This document shows positions 1 to 11,437 of a stretch of DNA of 64,000 bases, in pieces. The stretch covers positions 2,002,801-2,066,800 of the forward strand of contig BCJJ01000004.1 in assembly GCA_039545355.1 (NCBI GenBank), written 5' to 3'. The notes below the pieces were generated by a model. It was not told the origin of the DNA. It searched no databases and worked only from the letters and a program-made list of their open reading frames with translations. The number at the start of each line of letters is the position of its first letter. The stretch's first letter is position 1. Origin of the DNA: Trichosporon coremiiforme. Lineage: Eukaryota > Basidiomycota > Tremellomycetes > Trichosporonales > Trichosporonaceae. Both the position numbers and the translations under genes were made by a program.

Positions 1-3000
1 GTAGCGCGCGACACGGAAAAGGGCCATGACACTGTGGTCCTTGAGACCGCGGGAGAGCTGGCGCTGCTGGTTGATCGCCTCGCCGAGCGCCGTGAACCAT
101 GCCGTCGTGAAGGGCTCGGGCTGGGAGCCGCCGCCCTTCTTGAAGAGCCAGGCGACGTAAGGCATTCCGCGAGCGACCTTGCCGACAAGGGGGTCCTTGA
201 CCATGTCGGCGTCGCGGCGGCGGTAGGACGCGATGGCGGCGACAAAGGCAGAGCGCGCCTGCGCGGCCACGTCATCCGTCTTCTTCTCGACGGTCACCTT
301 GGAGGTGTACCAGTCCGTGATGTCCTGGGCCTTAAAGTCAGGGATGTTGCTCATCCAGGCGCTCCACTGGTGACACAGACGACGGTAGCGCAGCAGCGCG
401 ACGATGAGGAAGCCGTACATGACGGGGAGATAGATCTCGAGGTCGTGTCCGTTCACGAGCGAGGAGAGGAGCGGCGAGATGAAGAGGATCGGGAACGTCT
501 GCAGGAACACGTTGCGGCCAGACGGGAGGGGCGAGCCGTGCTGGTGCATCGTGCTCATGATACCGAGCAGGTTGAGGTACGTCGAGATGCCGATGAGGTA
601 GGCGGCGAAGACGAAGCCAGACGCAACCGAGACAGAAACCGCGAAGCCGATCAAGCCAAAGACGGAGACAATGACGGCGAGGACGAAACCGCCTGCGAGG
701 CGCTGGACGTGGAAGAGGATGATGTTGTCATAGGCGTAGTGCGGGAGGTAGTGCGATCCGGCGCTGCCGACCCATCCCGTGACGCCGGCGGTGAGAAGCA
801 GGGCGGTGAGGAGCGCGTAGCCCGCTGCCTCGACCATGTCCGAGTCCATGTAGGCAGTCATGAAGAGTCCGCGTCCGACAAAGGTGAGGAGGATGACGTC
901 GACAATGGCGGGAGCGCAGAAGATACTCATCGCACTCGCGGCAGCGAAGCGCATGCGCCAGACGGTGAAGCGCTCGAAGAGACTGAGCTTGGCGTCGACG
1001 CTGCTCTCAGCCAGCATCTGGAGGATGGCTTCCTTGGTCTTCGGGGGCGCATCGTCCGTGGACGCGTACATCGTCATGATCTCGTTGTTCTGGCGATCCT
1101 CAGCCCTGGGACCTCCGAGGGCCTCGAGCTGACCCTGGCGGCGGTGGTAGATGATGTCTCCGATCTCGCGGGGCACGACGCCAAAGTAGTTCTCGCACTG
1201 CGAGCCGAGCGTCCACAGCTCGGAGAAGACGGCAGCCTGATCCGCCTGCTGCAGGAAGACGGGGCAGCGATCCACACTCTCGAGGTAGACGTCCTCGAAC
1301 GCGGCGCGGCGAAGGCAGGTGAAGAAGATGAGCGCGAAGAGGTCGGCCTGGACGTCGACACGCTCGCCAGAGCCGGGAGGAGCCGGGTCACGGCCATAAA
1401 CGTGGAGCAGCGCCTTGGCTAGCGTCTTGAGCGTCTTGTGCTGGCCCTTGTACAGCGAGTCGACCATGACGTCGTCGATGACGTGGTACAGCTTCATCAG
1501 GTCGGAAATGAGGGGCAGGCGCACGGCGCCGGCACGCGCGTGCTGTTCCAGGCGGAGACAGAGAATCTCGAGCATGCTCATTGATCCATCGAGGGCGCGG
1601 CGCGCGACCATGTTCATCCACGTCGTCTTGCTCGTGCCATCCATGAGGAGTTCGGTCGCGAAGGCGCGGATCGGCCCGCCGAACGGTGTCTCGTCCCCGC
1701 TCAACCTGAGCTGCTGGAGGATGAGGAGGAGTTCGGCCGTGCTGGCGCCCTCGAGAGCGGTGCGCACCGTGTTGGGCAGGCCGCTCGGGTGACCTCCGCC
1801 CGTGAGGTTCTCGAGCACGACCTCGTGGATGAGGCGCGTGACGCGAGCCCGGCCATGGTGCGCGAGCCAGGTGTGGAGGACGACGGCGGCGTCGTTCGGC
1901 GCGGACTGGGAGATGAAGATGTCGAAAACCGGGTTCGGGGACGGGTCGGCCGGGTCGTGCCTGGTGGTGCACACGCCCCAGAACGCGGCGTTTGCGTCCG
2001 GAGCCCGGAACCCCGAGTGGAGACCCTTGTGGATACGGATGCTGCGCGTGCTCAGGCCATGGATCAGCTCGTGCAGGAGAATGTCGGCGTTGGGGTCACC
2101 TGCGAGAGAGCGGAGCTGCGACAGGATCGCCTGCTCCTCGGCGTTCTGCACCGGGTACAGCATACCGAGCGCGCGAAGCTGGGACTGCTCGGCCACGATC
2201 GCGGCATAGTGTCCGTCATGCGGCTCAGAGCACAGCGGGTAGCATCCGTGCTCGCTCAGTTGGTCGCCGTCCGTGCCCTGCGTCCAGAAGTCGCCCTCGC
2301 GGTACCCGGCCATGTATTCTGGGGCAGGCACAAGTTGGGGTACCTCGTACTGCAACCGGGCGAGCTCCTCTGGGAGGTCCTTCTCGACGAGGCAGTCCGC
2401 GACTCCGGGGATGACCCGCTCAATGACAGCGAGCGGGAGGTGGGTCGGCTCGCCATTCGGCGTGAGATCGACAGGCCGCGAGTCGGATGCCCACGAGCGC
2501 TGCAGGTCCACAATCTCCGGTCGACGGAGGTACTCGAATCCACCGATCGTACGGGTGCTAGTGGGCGCGGAACCCAGCAATCGCGGACGGTGCTCAAAGA
2601 CAGCGCCGTAGTGCTCGGCGATCTTGATCGCGCGACGAATGACGGCCGGGTGCGGCCGGTTCTCCCACTGGTCGAGGAAGCCGACGAAGAACTCGGGGCG
2701 GTTTTGGCGCTCGCGTGCGCAGTTCGCCATCAGGTCGCGGAGCGGGCGGGCCTGGAAGAAGTCTCGCGGCTCGCCGGAGGGGAGGATGCATGCACTCTCC
2801 ACGATGAGACCGGCCGGCAGCTCCAGGTTCAGATCGTTCAGGGCCGGATGCTCCTCGTGGATGCACACAATGCTCGAGACGCCGCGGTAGTGCAGCGCGT
2901 CTACCAGAGAGTCGATCTCCTCGGCGGTCGAGCGAGGTGCGACACGGAGTGCAAAGCCGTTCAGCTCCAGCTCCACGAAGCGGTCCAGCAGATCCACGAC

Positions 3001-4032
3001 CGTGTCGCCCAGGTTGGCCAGGGAGAGCGCGTCGTCGGTGAGATCCTCGAGGTCGACGGCGCCGAGCTTCATCTTCTGCGGTCCGTTGCCGTTTCCGATA
3101 GACCACTCGCTACCGGGACGGGGAGAGTAGAGGGTATGGCTCCAGTCCGAGCTCGGCGCGTGGGTGAGGCGCGGCGTCGCTCCCCAATCGCCGCTGGTAC
3201 CGATGCGTGGACTGCCGCGGATACTCCCCCGTCCATTACCCCAGGTATGGCTGAAGTCCGACGGCGTCATGGCCGGACTGCCAGGCAGCTGGGGGGAGCC
3301 GCTCAGCATTTCCCTACTGTCCCGCTTCGGCATGTGCAGGGGGAAGACGACAAAGTCGGCCTTGTTCGACTCGGCGAAGTCGAGGTCGAGGTCGTAGTCG
3401 CTCAGGACAGTGAAGGATTTGGTGTTCTTCAGGCTCCCGCGGAGGGAGAGGTTGGCGAACGAGTCGCGGTGTGACAGCACGGTGCTATCGTCGTCCCGGT
3501 TCCTGCGGAACGAGAAGGCGCCGCGCGCGTGCTGCGTGAAGCGGCGCAGGCTCGCCGTGTTGTATGTTCCCAACGAGGACTCAGAGGGCGCGTAGTAGGA
3601 CGGCCGTGATTGGTGACCCAGGCTGGACGGCGCCGTGTGGCCGTGGGAGGAGGGGGGCTGGCTCTCGGAGAAGCGGGTCGCGAATGACAGCCGCGTGCTA
3701 TAGCTCGTCTGGCGGGAGTGCGTCGGCGTATGCCTTCGAGACGCCATCGACATGCGCGCCGCTTTCCGATCTCGTTCCTTCTCGCTCTCTTTTGGTTTCG
3801 TTCGTACCGGCTGGTAGTTCTTCGGCCGTCTCCGGATGAGCTTGTAGAGGCCGTAGACTAGGATCGGAACGCAGAACGTCACGGCTGCGAGCACGATGCT
3901 GAAGCCCTGGTACCAGTGCGCCAGGCGGCGGTCGGAGGGCAGGATGGCATTGCAGAAGATGTCGAACCCGTTGACGGTGCAGTTGGTGACACCGCCTGAC
4001 TCCTCGAAGCCGGGCTGGAAGAAGGTCGCCAT
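1..4032 (-). CDS. Large polytopic membrane protein, probable Gtb3-type GAG synthase (3' end beyond window)
   Basis: An uninterrupted frame of 1344 codons runs from the ATG at 4032 off the left edge, so the C-terminus is missing. One hydrophobic helix lies near residues 45-66. It is followed by a basic, Ser-rich segment (about 67-300), a long soluble region of mixed alpha/beta character (about 320-1020), and a group of hydrophobic segments at roughly 1025-1225. I do not recognise a catalytic domain in the visible part. In Aspergillus fumigatus the GAG locus encodes a very large membrane glycosyltransferase (GT4 family) flanked by transmembrane segments. Four neighbouring genes here match the other four GAG genes, so a Gtb3-like role in polymerising and exporting the polymer is the best inference, with the GT4 domain expected downstream of position 1. 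The + strand is also open over long stretches, but only as an antisense shadow. Alternative: an unrelated large fungal membrane protein. Confidence 0.6.
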   Translation of the reverse strand, partial: MATFFQPGFEESGGVTNCTVNGFDIFCNAILPSDRRLAHWYQGFSIVLAAVTFCVPILVYGLYKLIRRRPKNYQPVRTKPKESEKERDRKAARMSMASRRHTPTHSRQTSYSTRLSFATRFSESQPPSSHGHTAPSSLGHQSRPSYYAPSESSLGTYNTASLRRFTQHARGAFSFRRNRDDDSTVLSHRDSFANLSLRGSLKNTKSFTVLSDYDLDLDFAESNKADFVVFPLHMPKRDSREMLSGSPQLPGSPAMTPSDFSHTWGNGRGSIRGSPRIGTSGDWGATPRLTHAPSSDWSHTLYSPRPGSEWSIGNGNGPQKMKLGAVDLEDLTDDALSLANLGDTVVDLLDRFVELELNGFALRVAPRSTAEEIDSLVDALHYRGVSSIVCIHEEHPALNDLNLELPAGLIVESACILPSGEPRDFFQARPLRDLMANCARERQNRPEFFVGFLDQWENRPHPAVIRRAIKIAEHYGAVFEHRPRLLGSAPTSTRTIGGFEYLRRPEIVDLQRSWASDSRPVDLTPNGEPTHLPLAVIERVIPGVADCLVEKDLPEELARLQYEVPQLVPAPEYMAGYREGDFWTQGTDGDQLSEHGCYPLCSEPHDGHYAAIVAEQSQLRALGMLYPVQNAEEQAILSQLRSLAGDPNADILLHELIHGLSTRSIRIHKGLHSGFRAPDANAAFWGVCTTRHDPADPSPNPVFDIFISQSAPNDAAVVLHTWLAHHGRARVTRLIHEVVLENLTGGGHPSGLPNTVRTALEGASTAELLLILQQLRLSGDETPFGGPIRAFATELLMDGTSKTTWMNMVARRALDGSMSMLEILCLRLEQHARAGAVRLPLISDLMKLYHVIDDVMVDSLYKGQHKTLKTLAKALLHVYGRDPAPPGSGERVDVQADLFALIFFTCLRRAAFEDVYLESVDRCPVFLQQADQAAVFSELWTLGSQCENYFGVVPREIGDIIYHRRQGQLEALGGPRAEDRQNNEIMTMYASTDDAPPKTKEAILQMLAESSVDAKLSLFERFTVWRMRFAAASAMSIFCAPAIVDVILLTFVGRGLFMTAYMDSDMVEAAGYALLTALLLTAGVTGWVGSAGSHYLPHYAYDNIILFHVQRLAGGFVLAVIVSVFGLIGFAVSVSVASGFVFAAYLIGISTYLNLLGIMSTMHQHGSPLPSGRNVFLQTFPILFISPLLSSLVNGHDLEIYLPVMYGFLIVALLRYRRLCHQWSAWMSNIPDFKAQDITDWYTSKVTVEKKTDDVAAQARSAFVAAIASYRRRDADMVKDPLVGKVARGMPYVAWLFKKGGGSQPEPFTTAWFTALGEAINQQRQLSRGLKDHSVMALFRVARY

Positions 4033-6755
4033 GATCGCTGGTGAGTGTCGGGTTTCGGTCTCACTCTGCGGTAGGTTGGTCGGCGGTAGTGAGGATGGAA
4101 GAAGAGGTGAGGGGAAGAAGGTTTAAAGGAGGGAGGGGATATGGTACAGGCGAGGAGTGTCGAAGAGGGGAGGTCTGTCGAAAGGGGTTAGAGGAGTAGG
4201 TGGTCCCCTTGGTCTTGGTAGTCCAAGAAAAGAATGTGGGTAAAGTTGGAGGTTGTAGTGAAGTGCGATCGCAAAGTCTTGTCAGCTGGTCTCGGTGGAC
4301 CCCGTCGGAGTACGGAGGGCAGGAAGGAGAGCAGGTGATCGTGATCGCTTGCCATACCGTCGGCATCTCAGACTGGGGGAGCAGCCACAGCCACCCCCGC
4401 ACTGAGACAGTCGCACGCTCTCAGCAAGCTCTGCTCGCCGGGGATTGCAGGCCGAGTGACTCCCCTCGCACTTGCACACGGGAGTATGCAGGCGGCGTCG
4501 TGAGCGACAGCCAGGGGGGGCGATAGAGGGCTCAGAAGGGGCTCAGAGGGCTCAAGGTTGTTGACATAACCATGTCTGGATCCGAGGGACTGGCACCAGG
4601 AACGACCCACCGCCGTCGCAGGGTCCACTGCGAGCGAGTGCGACCCGGGCAAAAGGCACGGGCTGCTCCCAGAGACAACTCAGTCCTCCCTGCTCCCTGG
4701 CTCCTTCCAATCTTCCCACAGCGCAGGCTTCAAGCGATGGCTTCGGTCCGGACTTTGCTGGGACATTCCTGCACATTGAGCGACGCGGCATGCCCAGCCT
4801 GCAACTCAGCCGGACCTGCCGTTACATCTCGCACAGGTCCGGGGGCGTCCTTTAGCGTGCTTTGCTGTTCGGTGCGATGCTTCCGACTTCACAAGCCAGC
4901 AGGGCCGCCGCCGCACGGACGTTTCGACCAACGCTGTCCCGCAGCCCGGTGAGAACCCTAAACCCACGGTGCCCTCGATGCACGGTCGAGGACGGCGGTG
5001 TAACCCGATGTGGATGCCGAGGAGGCGGTCTGCGCCCCGACGACGACGCCAAGAACAGAGTAAGGTGTCCTTCTGCATCCCCCCCCCCCTGGTGTGCCTG
5101 CATTGCATGACTCACGAAGATTCCGGGCCAGGGGGGACGAAAGGGGAAGAATCAAGGGAGAATCAAGGGAGAACCAAGGGAGGCCCAGGGGAGGGAGATG
5201 AAAAAAAGAGACAAGGGAGTACTACCCCTGCCCGCTGGGGACCGCTTGCCCTGAGTGTTGCCGAGCTGCACAGTGGAGAGACCAGATTTTTGGGCCATTT
5301 CAGTGATTTCGCTGCTTTCATCGATATAATTCAGTCGCTGCCGTGGGTAGGGGGAGGCTTGCAATTTATCGGCCTCTGCACTCCCCCTCAGATCGCGATC
5401 TGCAACTGTCCCAGATGCACACAATCAGATTGCGAACGGGAACGTTCCTCGGCGCCATCGCCGGCCTTCGGTGTCCTCGCTTGCGGGCATGCAAGGTTGC
5501 CGGACTAGGCTCTGCTCATGGCGGGGTGTGTAAGTGCTCATCAATGCCCAGCAAATGCAAGGAACAGGCAAGGTACGCGCTATGCAGGAACGAAACGAGC
5601 CACTTTCGCGGGCTGGTTTGGTATTTGCTGCACCTTGCTTGAGAATTACTACAATGCATTGCACGGGAAAAGCAAGCTCAACCTCGCCATTCTGTACCGG
5701 GACGGAGAGGAACGAGAGGGGTGAGAGGGACGAGAAGGACGTGTGGGTGGGCGATTGGTAGCTCGACTGAATCGCTCCCGGGCGGTCAGGTGGTGGACCC
5801 AGCGCCAGCCTGCCAGCCAACCGCGCGGGGACGATAACAACGCAATTGGAAGTATCCACGACCCACTGACACACTGCGACCCACTTGAGCCAGCCTGCCG
5901 CTCGCCATCACGGGACGCATTCATCTCACTCTGTAACACGTCCCCTTGATTCTAATGAACACTTTGAGTAATGCAAGCATGCTTTCGTGGGATGCATGCT
6001 TTGAGCAAGCTTCGGTCTGCATGTAATGAAGTCTAATGGTTGCATCGTCCGTGCAGGCCCGGGGTTCAAGTCTCTAAGTCTATGGTTGTTTCGGTGGGGT
6101 GTGTCGCCGCATGCATGCGACGACGGCTGGTATTACAGTTTCATGTTCGGTGGTTGCGTCGCATCCTCGGTTTTTGGGGATAGTGGTAACAGTGTTCTAG
6201 ACGTTGGTTCCTTAGGATGCTTAGGAGGGAGGAAGGGAGGGTTTTCTCGTTTCGTGTCCGCACGCATGTCGGCTTGCGTTGTCGAAAAGGCGATGCAAGG
6301 CGAGAGTAGTGAGGTGATTGATACATGGTGAGGGAGGTCTGGCCACCGCAGCAGAGCAAGACACGGCAGACACGGCAAGACACGGCGGGCACCCGACCGC
6401 CCTAGCGACGGGTGCCGAAGGCATAGCGCCGCTGCCCGTTAACCAGAGGCCGCGCCGAAGCCCGGCGGTGCCGTTGCTGTTGCGGCGGTGCCGTGCCGTG
6501 TGCCCAGCCGTGCCGTGCCGTAGCCCAGCCGTGCCGTAGCGTGCCGTAGTGTCGAGGGTGCCGTAGTCCGTTGGTGAAGGGGGATGGGTGGGATGTTAGG
6601 TTCGCGGACCGTGCGTAGTACGCCGCCCACGGTGCCAGGGCGGGCGAGGCAAGGTTACGCTTTAAGTCTGCTCCGCGCAAGCTTGACCCCATGACGGGTC
6701 CAGCGTTGCGTTGCTGCGTCGCTCGGAGCAAAGGCAGCTCGGCGCAACGACCGGC
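4033..6755. other. Intergenic gap, 2.7 kb, no gene seen
   Basis: No convincing coding frame was found on either strand. The stretch contains a short direct repeat of about 12 bp (agaatcaaggga-like, near 5149-5184) and GCCGT-rich imperfect repeats near 6350-6560. It also has a weak tRNA-like trace near 6020-6085 that does not fold. It presumably holds the 5' region of the gene at 4032 and the 3' region of the epimerase gene. Confidence 0.6.
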
Positions 6756-7949
6756 TTACACGGCGCGGACGCGGGCAACGAAGCGCCACAGGTCGCGGGC
6801 GCTCTGCAGCAGGCTCTCCGTCGTCGACCAGCCAAGCTCGGCGGTGGCGCGCGCGTTGGCAGCGACACAGGAACCGACGTCGCCCTCACGCCTCGGGGCG
6901 AGGACGGAAGGGATCTTGCGTCCAGACGCAGACTCGAGCGCATCGTGCGCCTCGGCCACGGTTGTGCCAGTGCCAGTGCCCAGGTTGAAGGTGCGGAAAG
7001 GCTCGTCGACCTTGGCGTCGAGGGCTGCAATGTGGCCACGAGCAAGGTCGCTGACGTGGATGAAGTCGCGCACGGCCGTGCCGTCCCGGGTCTCCCAGTC
7101 TGAGCCGAAGATCTCGAGCCGCGGGCGGTCGCCCGTCAGGACCTGGGCCAGGACCGGGAACAGGTTCGTCGGCACGCCACGCGGGTCCTCGCCCAGAAGG
7201 CCAGAGGCGTCGCATCCGATGGGGTTGAAGTAGCGCAGAGCGAGGATAGACCATGACGGGTCCGAGTAGGCAAGGTCGGCGAGGATGGCTTCGCCAAAGT
7301 ACTTGCTGCGGCCGTAGGGGGAGGTGAGGCCCATGGCGCCGGGAATGGCAGTGACGGTCTCGCCGTCGCGCTCGTACGTGTGCGGGTGGTGGACGACGTC
7401 CTCCTCCCGCAGCGGGATGCCCTCCTCCGCCTTGGTGCCGTAGACGGTGGCTGAAGAGGAGAAGACAAACTTCTTGATGCCGTAGCTGTCAAGAGTCTTG
7501 AGGAGGGAAACAAGACCGCAGACGTTGTTCATGTAGTAATCGAGGGGCTGGGCGATGGACTCGGAGACAGACTTGAAGGCAGCAAAGTGGATGACTCCGC
7601 TGATACGGTAGCTGTCGAGCACGAGGCGCAGGCCGGGGGAGCGGTAGTCCATCTCGTAGAACTTGAGGGCGGGGACCGTGCGGCCGTTGGCGTTGCACCA
7701 GAGGGCGGCGGCCTCGCGGATCGAGGAGAGGACAGTCTCGAAGGCATTGGAGAGGTCGTCGACGATAACAACATTCTTGCCCGCCTTCAGCAGCTCGAGG
7801 GCAGTGTGCGAGCCGATGAAACCGAGACCGCCGAGGACGAGGACATACTCGGGGCCGGGGGGAGGGGAGCCCGACCCGGGGGTAGTCGGAGCAGTGGAGG
7901 CGTCCGAGAAGGAGGCGACAGAAGACGCCGAGGGAGAGTAGAATGCCAT
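6756..7949 (-). CDS. uge3: UDP-glucose/UDP-GlcNAc 4-epimerase (GalE/Uge3 type)
   Basis: This single-exon protein of 397 residues is an extended short-chain dehydrogenase of the GalE family. It interconverts UDP-Glc/UDP-Gal and probably UDP-GlcNAc/UDP-GalNAc with bound NAD. The NAD motif GGLGFIG is at residues 40-46. The SSSATVY strand is at 164-170 and the catalytic Tyr-x3-Lys is Y212/K216. At the position that decides N-acetyl substrate use (Cys307 in human GALE, Tyr299 in E. coli) this protein has Cys361, within the human-like context REGDVGSC, which predicts acceptance of GlcNAc/GalNAc. There is no C-terminal mutarotase domain, unlike ascomycete yeast Gal10. The ATG at 7949 was chosen because the family starts shortly before the Gly motif. 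The frame is open 57 codons further upstream, but a TATA-like site lies there. It sits among GAG genes, fitting a precursor-supplying Uge3 role. A plain galactose-pathway epimerase remains possible. Confidence 0.88.
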   Translation of the reverse strand: MAFYSPSASSVASFSDASTAPTTPGSGSPPPGPEYVLVLGGLGFIGSHTALELLKAGKNVVIVDDLSNAFETVLSSIREAAALWCNANGRTVPALKFYEMDYRSPGLRLVLDSYRISGVIHFAAFKSVSESIAQPLDYYMNNVCGLVSLLKTLDSYGIKKFVFSSSATVYGTKAEEGIPLREEDVVHHPHTYERDGETVTAIPGAMGLTSPYGRSKYFGEAILADLAYSDPSWSILALRYFNPIGCDASGLLGEDPRGVPTNLFPVLAQVLTGDRPRLEIFGSDWETRDGTAVRDFIHVSDLARGHIAALDAKVDEPFRTFNLGTGTGTTVAEAHDALESASGRKIPSVLAPRREGDVGSCVAANARATAELGWSTTESLLQSARDLWRFVARVRAV

Positions 7950-8018
7950 GATGAGTTTGGCTTTGTCTACAGATGTGATTGAGGGTTGGACAGGTGGAAG
8001 AGAGGCGATGCAGTCTTG

Positions 8019-8026
8019 TTTATAAG
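8019..8026 (-). promoter_or_regulatory. TATA-like element of the epimerase gene
   Basis: The minus strand reads CTTATAAA about 70 nt upstream of the ATG at 7949. This argues against translation starting at the upstream in-frame ATG near 8120. Confidence 0.4.
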
Positions 8027-9616
8027 CACTGAAGGATTGTCGATCTTGGCACTCAGCGTGCGAAGAACATGTGAGACCTGATGATGCACGGGAAGAGACG
8101 CTCCCTTGTTTTGGTCGCAAGGTTGGGAATGCTCATGCAGACTTTCGAGCGGCAGGATGACCGGGAGTCAGCGCTGACCCGGAGAACCCGGCGGAGTGAG
8201 TGAGCGGCGTGGGGGCCGCACTACCAGAAGGAGGCGGGCCATCCTTGCCGTCTGCACAGCGCCAGCGCCTGCGCCTACTGAGACGTGAGATGAGGTAAGA
8301 ACAGCGGACCAACACAGAGCGACGCACGCACCATGACCCGACCCTTTGGCCAGACACAGAGTTTACAGTCTCTGCATATCTGGCACGCTCTGGTCCTGGG
8401 CACCTGGGACGTCTGGGTTCGACCTGGGCACGACATGGGACCTTGACCCGCTGATCCGGGCTGCCCGGTCTCGTCCCGAGCAGGCAAGATGTACCTGGCC
8501 TGCGGCCATGGCCACAGGGCACCAAGTCTGAAGGGGGCGGGGGACCCACTACCTCTGCGACTTGAGACGCACGGTGGTCAGCACCCGTGCAGTGTGCGCT
8601 TGCCTCAGCTTGCTTCAGGCAGAATCAGTCATGAAACCGCGCACTGCCAGAATCCTGAACCCGAAGGCGTCGCAGATCCACCGAGCTGGGAAGCAAAATG
8701 GATGATGTGTTTCCGCGCTCATGTTTCCTGAGTTTTGCTCCTGAGCGAGAGTTAGATCCCAGCTTTCTCTTGTCTGTCGCTTCGCTCCCGGCGAGATCGA
8801 TCTGTAGATGCCCCTTTCGTCGAAATGAGAATGACAGCATTGAGCGCAATGTCGGGTCGGTGCAGAACATTGCTGCGCTCTGACTTGCTATGTGGCAGAT
8901 CCCGATCGATTGGTAACGAGTCACCATGCCGAGACGATCCCAGTGGGATGGCACGGAATGACGAACACAAGCGACACGTCCGGCGGGGATAGCGGGACAT
9001 CATTGATTTAGGTCATGAACGTGATACTGAGACTGAGATCGTGATCGAGGCGTGCTCAGACCTCGGCCACGAACGAGAGAACATCGCACTACTAACGTAC
9101 GTGGAGCATGCAGACTGCGAGCCAGCGGTGGGCCCTCTGATCATCACTCTGCGAGCATGAGGCACGAAAGACGGGCACCTGGAACGCACAAGACAAGCTG
9201 CAGCACTGTACCTAGAAGGAATTTCTCACGAAGTGATCAAGCCGGATGTACCTTTGCATGGAATCAAGACGTAGTGATCACCTGGGGCTTGCATGTGTTG
9301 TTGTGAGCGTAACAGCATGGTGGGTCGGTGTGCTTGTGGGGAGGTTATTCACTTTTTGCGAGAGTTACGGCTGAAAAGCCACACGTCAGCCAGGAGGGAG
9401 GGACCCGGGTCCCGGGCAGTCTAGTGTCTGGCACTTGGCTCTGGGTCGACGGGGCGGAGGAACACCGGGGCCCGGTATTTTGGTTCAGCCTACTGAACTT
9501 GATTACCGCATGAGACGTGGGTTAGGTATAGGGCGCCAGTGAAGCAGGGCCCGGGAGCCGGAGCGTGAGACAGAGCTCATCTGTTGCTGTCTGCCCATGC
9601 CCGGACAGTGAGCGGT

Positions 9617-9653
<37 letters not shown>
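9617..9653. repeat. (TGGC)n tetranucleotide microsatellite
   Basis: About nine perfect tandem copies of a four-base unit lie in non-coding DNA. Confidence 0.95.
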
Positions 9654-9654
<1 letters not shown>

Positions 9655-10103
9655 CGGCTGATGTGAGCGCACCCGGGAGCATTGGGAGACCATCAGTGTC
9701 AGTCTCGGGCGCTCGGGCGCTCGGGGCGCAACAGCTGCCGAGACAGTGCAGGAATGTCTGGTCCGTGGACCCTGAGGGTGTCCAGGCAGGGCTGCCGATC
9801 TCGGTGGCGTCGCGGGGCGTCGCATGTCACGGGTACCTCCCACGCCCTGAGCCCAGGAAAGCTAGCGCTGAGGTCAGCCAGTCACCCAGCGAACCCTCCT
9901 GGCTGGGCTGGCTGAGCTTGGCTGGGGACCCACGCCTGGATGGCTCGGTTTACACTTTGCTCGGTTGCAAAAAGCGCCAAAGGACCGGGGTATGGGGCGC
10001 TGAGCGCGCGTTTCGCGTTTTGCTTGCGAGCTTAGCCTCCCAGCCCTAGGCTTGCCTCCAGTAAACCCTAAACCCACCACTCACTCTCTAGACACTCGTC
10101 TCG

Positions 10104-10163
10104 GGCCATCTCAGGCCATCTCAGGCCATCTCAGACCATCTCAGGCCATCTCAGACCATCTCA
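10104..10163. repeat. 10-bp tandem repeat, six copies
   Basis: The unit ggccatctca is repeated six times. Two copies carry a G-to-A change at the second base (gaccatctca). The length of one helical turn per unit places every copy on the same face of the DNA. Confidence 0.95.
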
Positions 10164-11437
10164 GGCAGCACACGACCACGACTCCCAGAAAAGGCCTCCC
10201 GTGTTTCTGTCGTCACCTGTCCGAGCTACGCCAAGCTACAGCCGTGCACGACTCCCGTCACGCCGTCTGCGTGCATTCGAGTATGCTTTTGTCTCCCTCT
10301 CAGTGCTTTAACCTAGCACTTTTGCGCACAGCGTGGGCCGTCATGCGGCGTCAGCTGGGGGGTCCGTGCGAGCTCGGGAACCAACCGAAATACTGGTCTG
10401 CTTAGTACTTTGAGCACTTTTACAGGAACGCAGCGTAGGCACGGCGGGAAGCACCTCGACGCAGGTCAGCACCCAGGCACACAAGTCGCACTAGCTGCAG
10501 GTAGCGTCAGCAATCACCCCACAAAACGTTCGCAGATGGGCCCTGGTGAGTGGAGGTTCAGGAACAAGAACGCAAGCAACACGTCACGGCATCCAGCCAA
10601 GATGAGAGCACTGGCTCCCGAAGAGCCTGCATCCAGGCTGAGCCTAGGCTGAGCAGGCTGAGACCGGCACCAGATCGATCAGATCGCGACTCAGTGGGTA
10701 CAGGTCCCACCCGCCACCACAGCGCGCCGCCGCAGTTACAGACCCGTCCCAGACTCTCGGACTCAGTTTCGTCACCGCGCCTCAGACCTGGCTGGGTCCT
10801 GGCTTGGTCCTGGCTTTGCCCTAAGCATCAACGTTAACGTTCCAGTGCACCGCATCACGCAAACGTACGCTACGTACAACGACCACGCAACACCGATCGG
10901 CGAGCTTGAGGCAGCATCTCATTGCACTCTCCCAACTTCAAGCCAACCTTCCCACCCAGCTGAGTCATCTGCGCCTTCCAGCAAAGTGCACGTTGGCACC
11001 CAAGCCACCCTCCCAAGCCTACGACATCCCCCCCGAACAGCTCTCCGCGACAAGCTTCAGTACTAGGTCAGAAGACCAGGAACGACACAGGCGCACACTT
11101 TTCTGCCCCTCCTGGCTAGCTGGCACTCCCTGCTATCCCTGCTCCTCCCTGTTCCTCCCTGCTCCCTGCTCGTCGTGCGAAAACATAGAGTATCCGCAAA
11201 GGTTTGTATAGGTTTGGCCTGAAACGTGGCCCTGCGCAGTCTCCGCTGCCATCCATCCGCCTGCCGTGCAGCCGTACGACGTAAGGCCAGTCCCCCTCCG
11301 CGCCCAACGTACTCTGCCGCTCTCGCACCCGCAGCAAACGTGCAGCACGCCCGCGAGCTGACTTCCCACCGTTCCTGCCCATATCGCCGTTTAACCCGGA
11401 TCCGTCAGAGTTGCCAGCCCAAAGCTAGCCCTCCACG

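Larger units (their letters stand above)
7950..11437. other. Intergenic gap, 3.5 kb, divergent promoters and repeats
   Basis: The gap lies between the divergently transcribed epimerase and spherulin-like genes. No frame looks coding. It holds a (TGGC)n run and a six-copy 10-bp tandem repeat, both listed separately. It is long enough to carry regulatory sites for both genes, but no known motif was recognised. Confidence 0.6.

Noticed and set aside
34..3474. Long open frames on the plus strand (about 460 and 560 codons)
   Set aside because: They are the exact antisense of the minus-strand membrane protein, are Glu/Arg/Val-rich, and lack any domain. The minus strand has a signal-free start, membrane helices and normal composition.
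6015..6085. tRNA-like trace with an A-box-like AGTCTAATGGTTG and a B-box-like GGTTCAAGTC
   Set aside because: The T stem and acceptor stem do not pair and no anticodon arm can be drawn. Probably chance.
6402..6731. Minus-strand frame over the GCCGT-rich stretch
   Set aside because: Its sequence is dictated by a simple imperfect repeat. No evidence of coding.
4953..10077. Telomere-like CCCTAAACCC at about 4955 and CCCTAAACCC at about 10066
   Set aside because: Each is only one and a half units long and surrounded by ordinary sequence. Not an interstitial telomere array.
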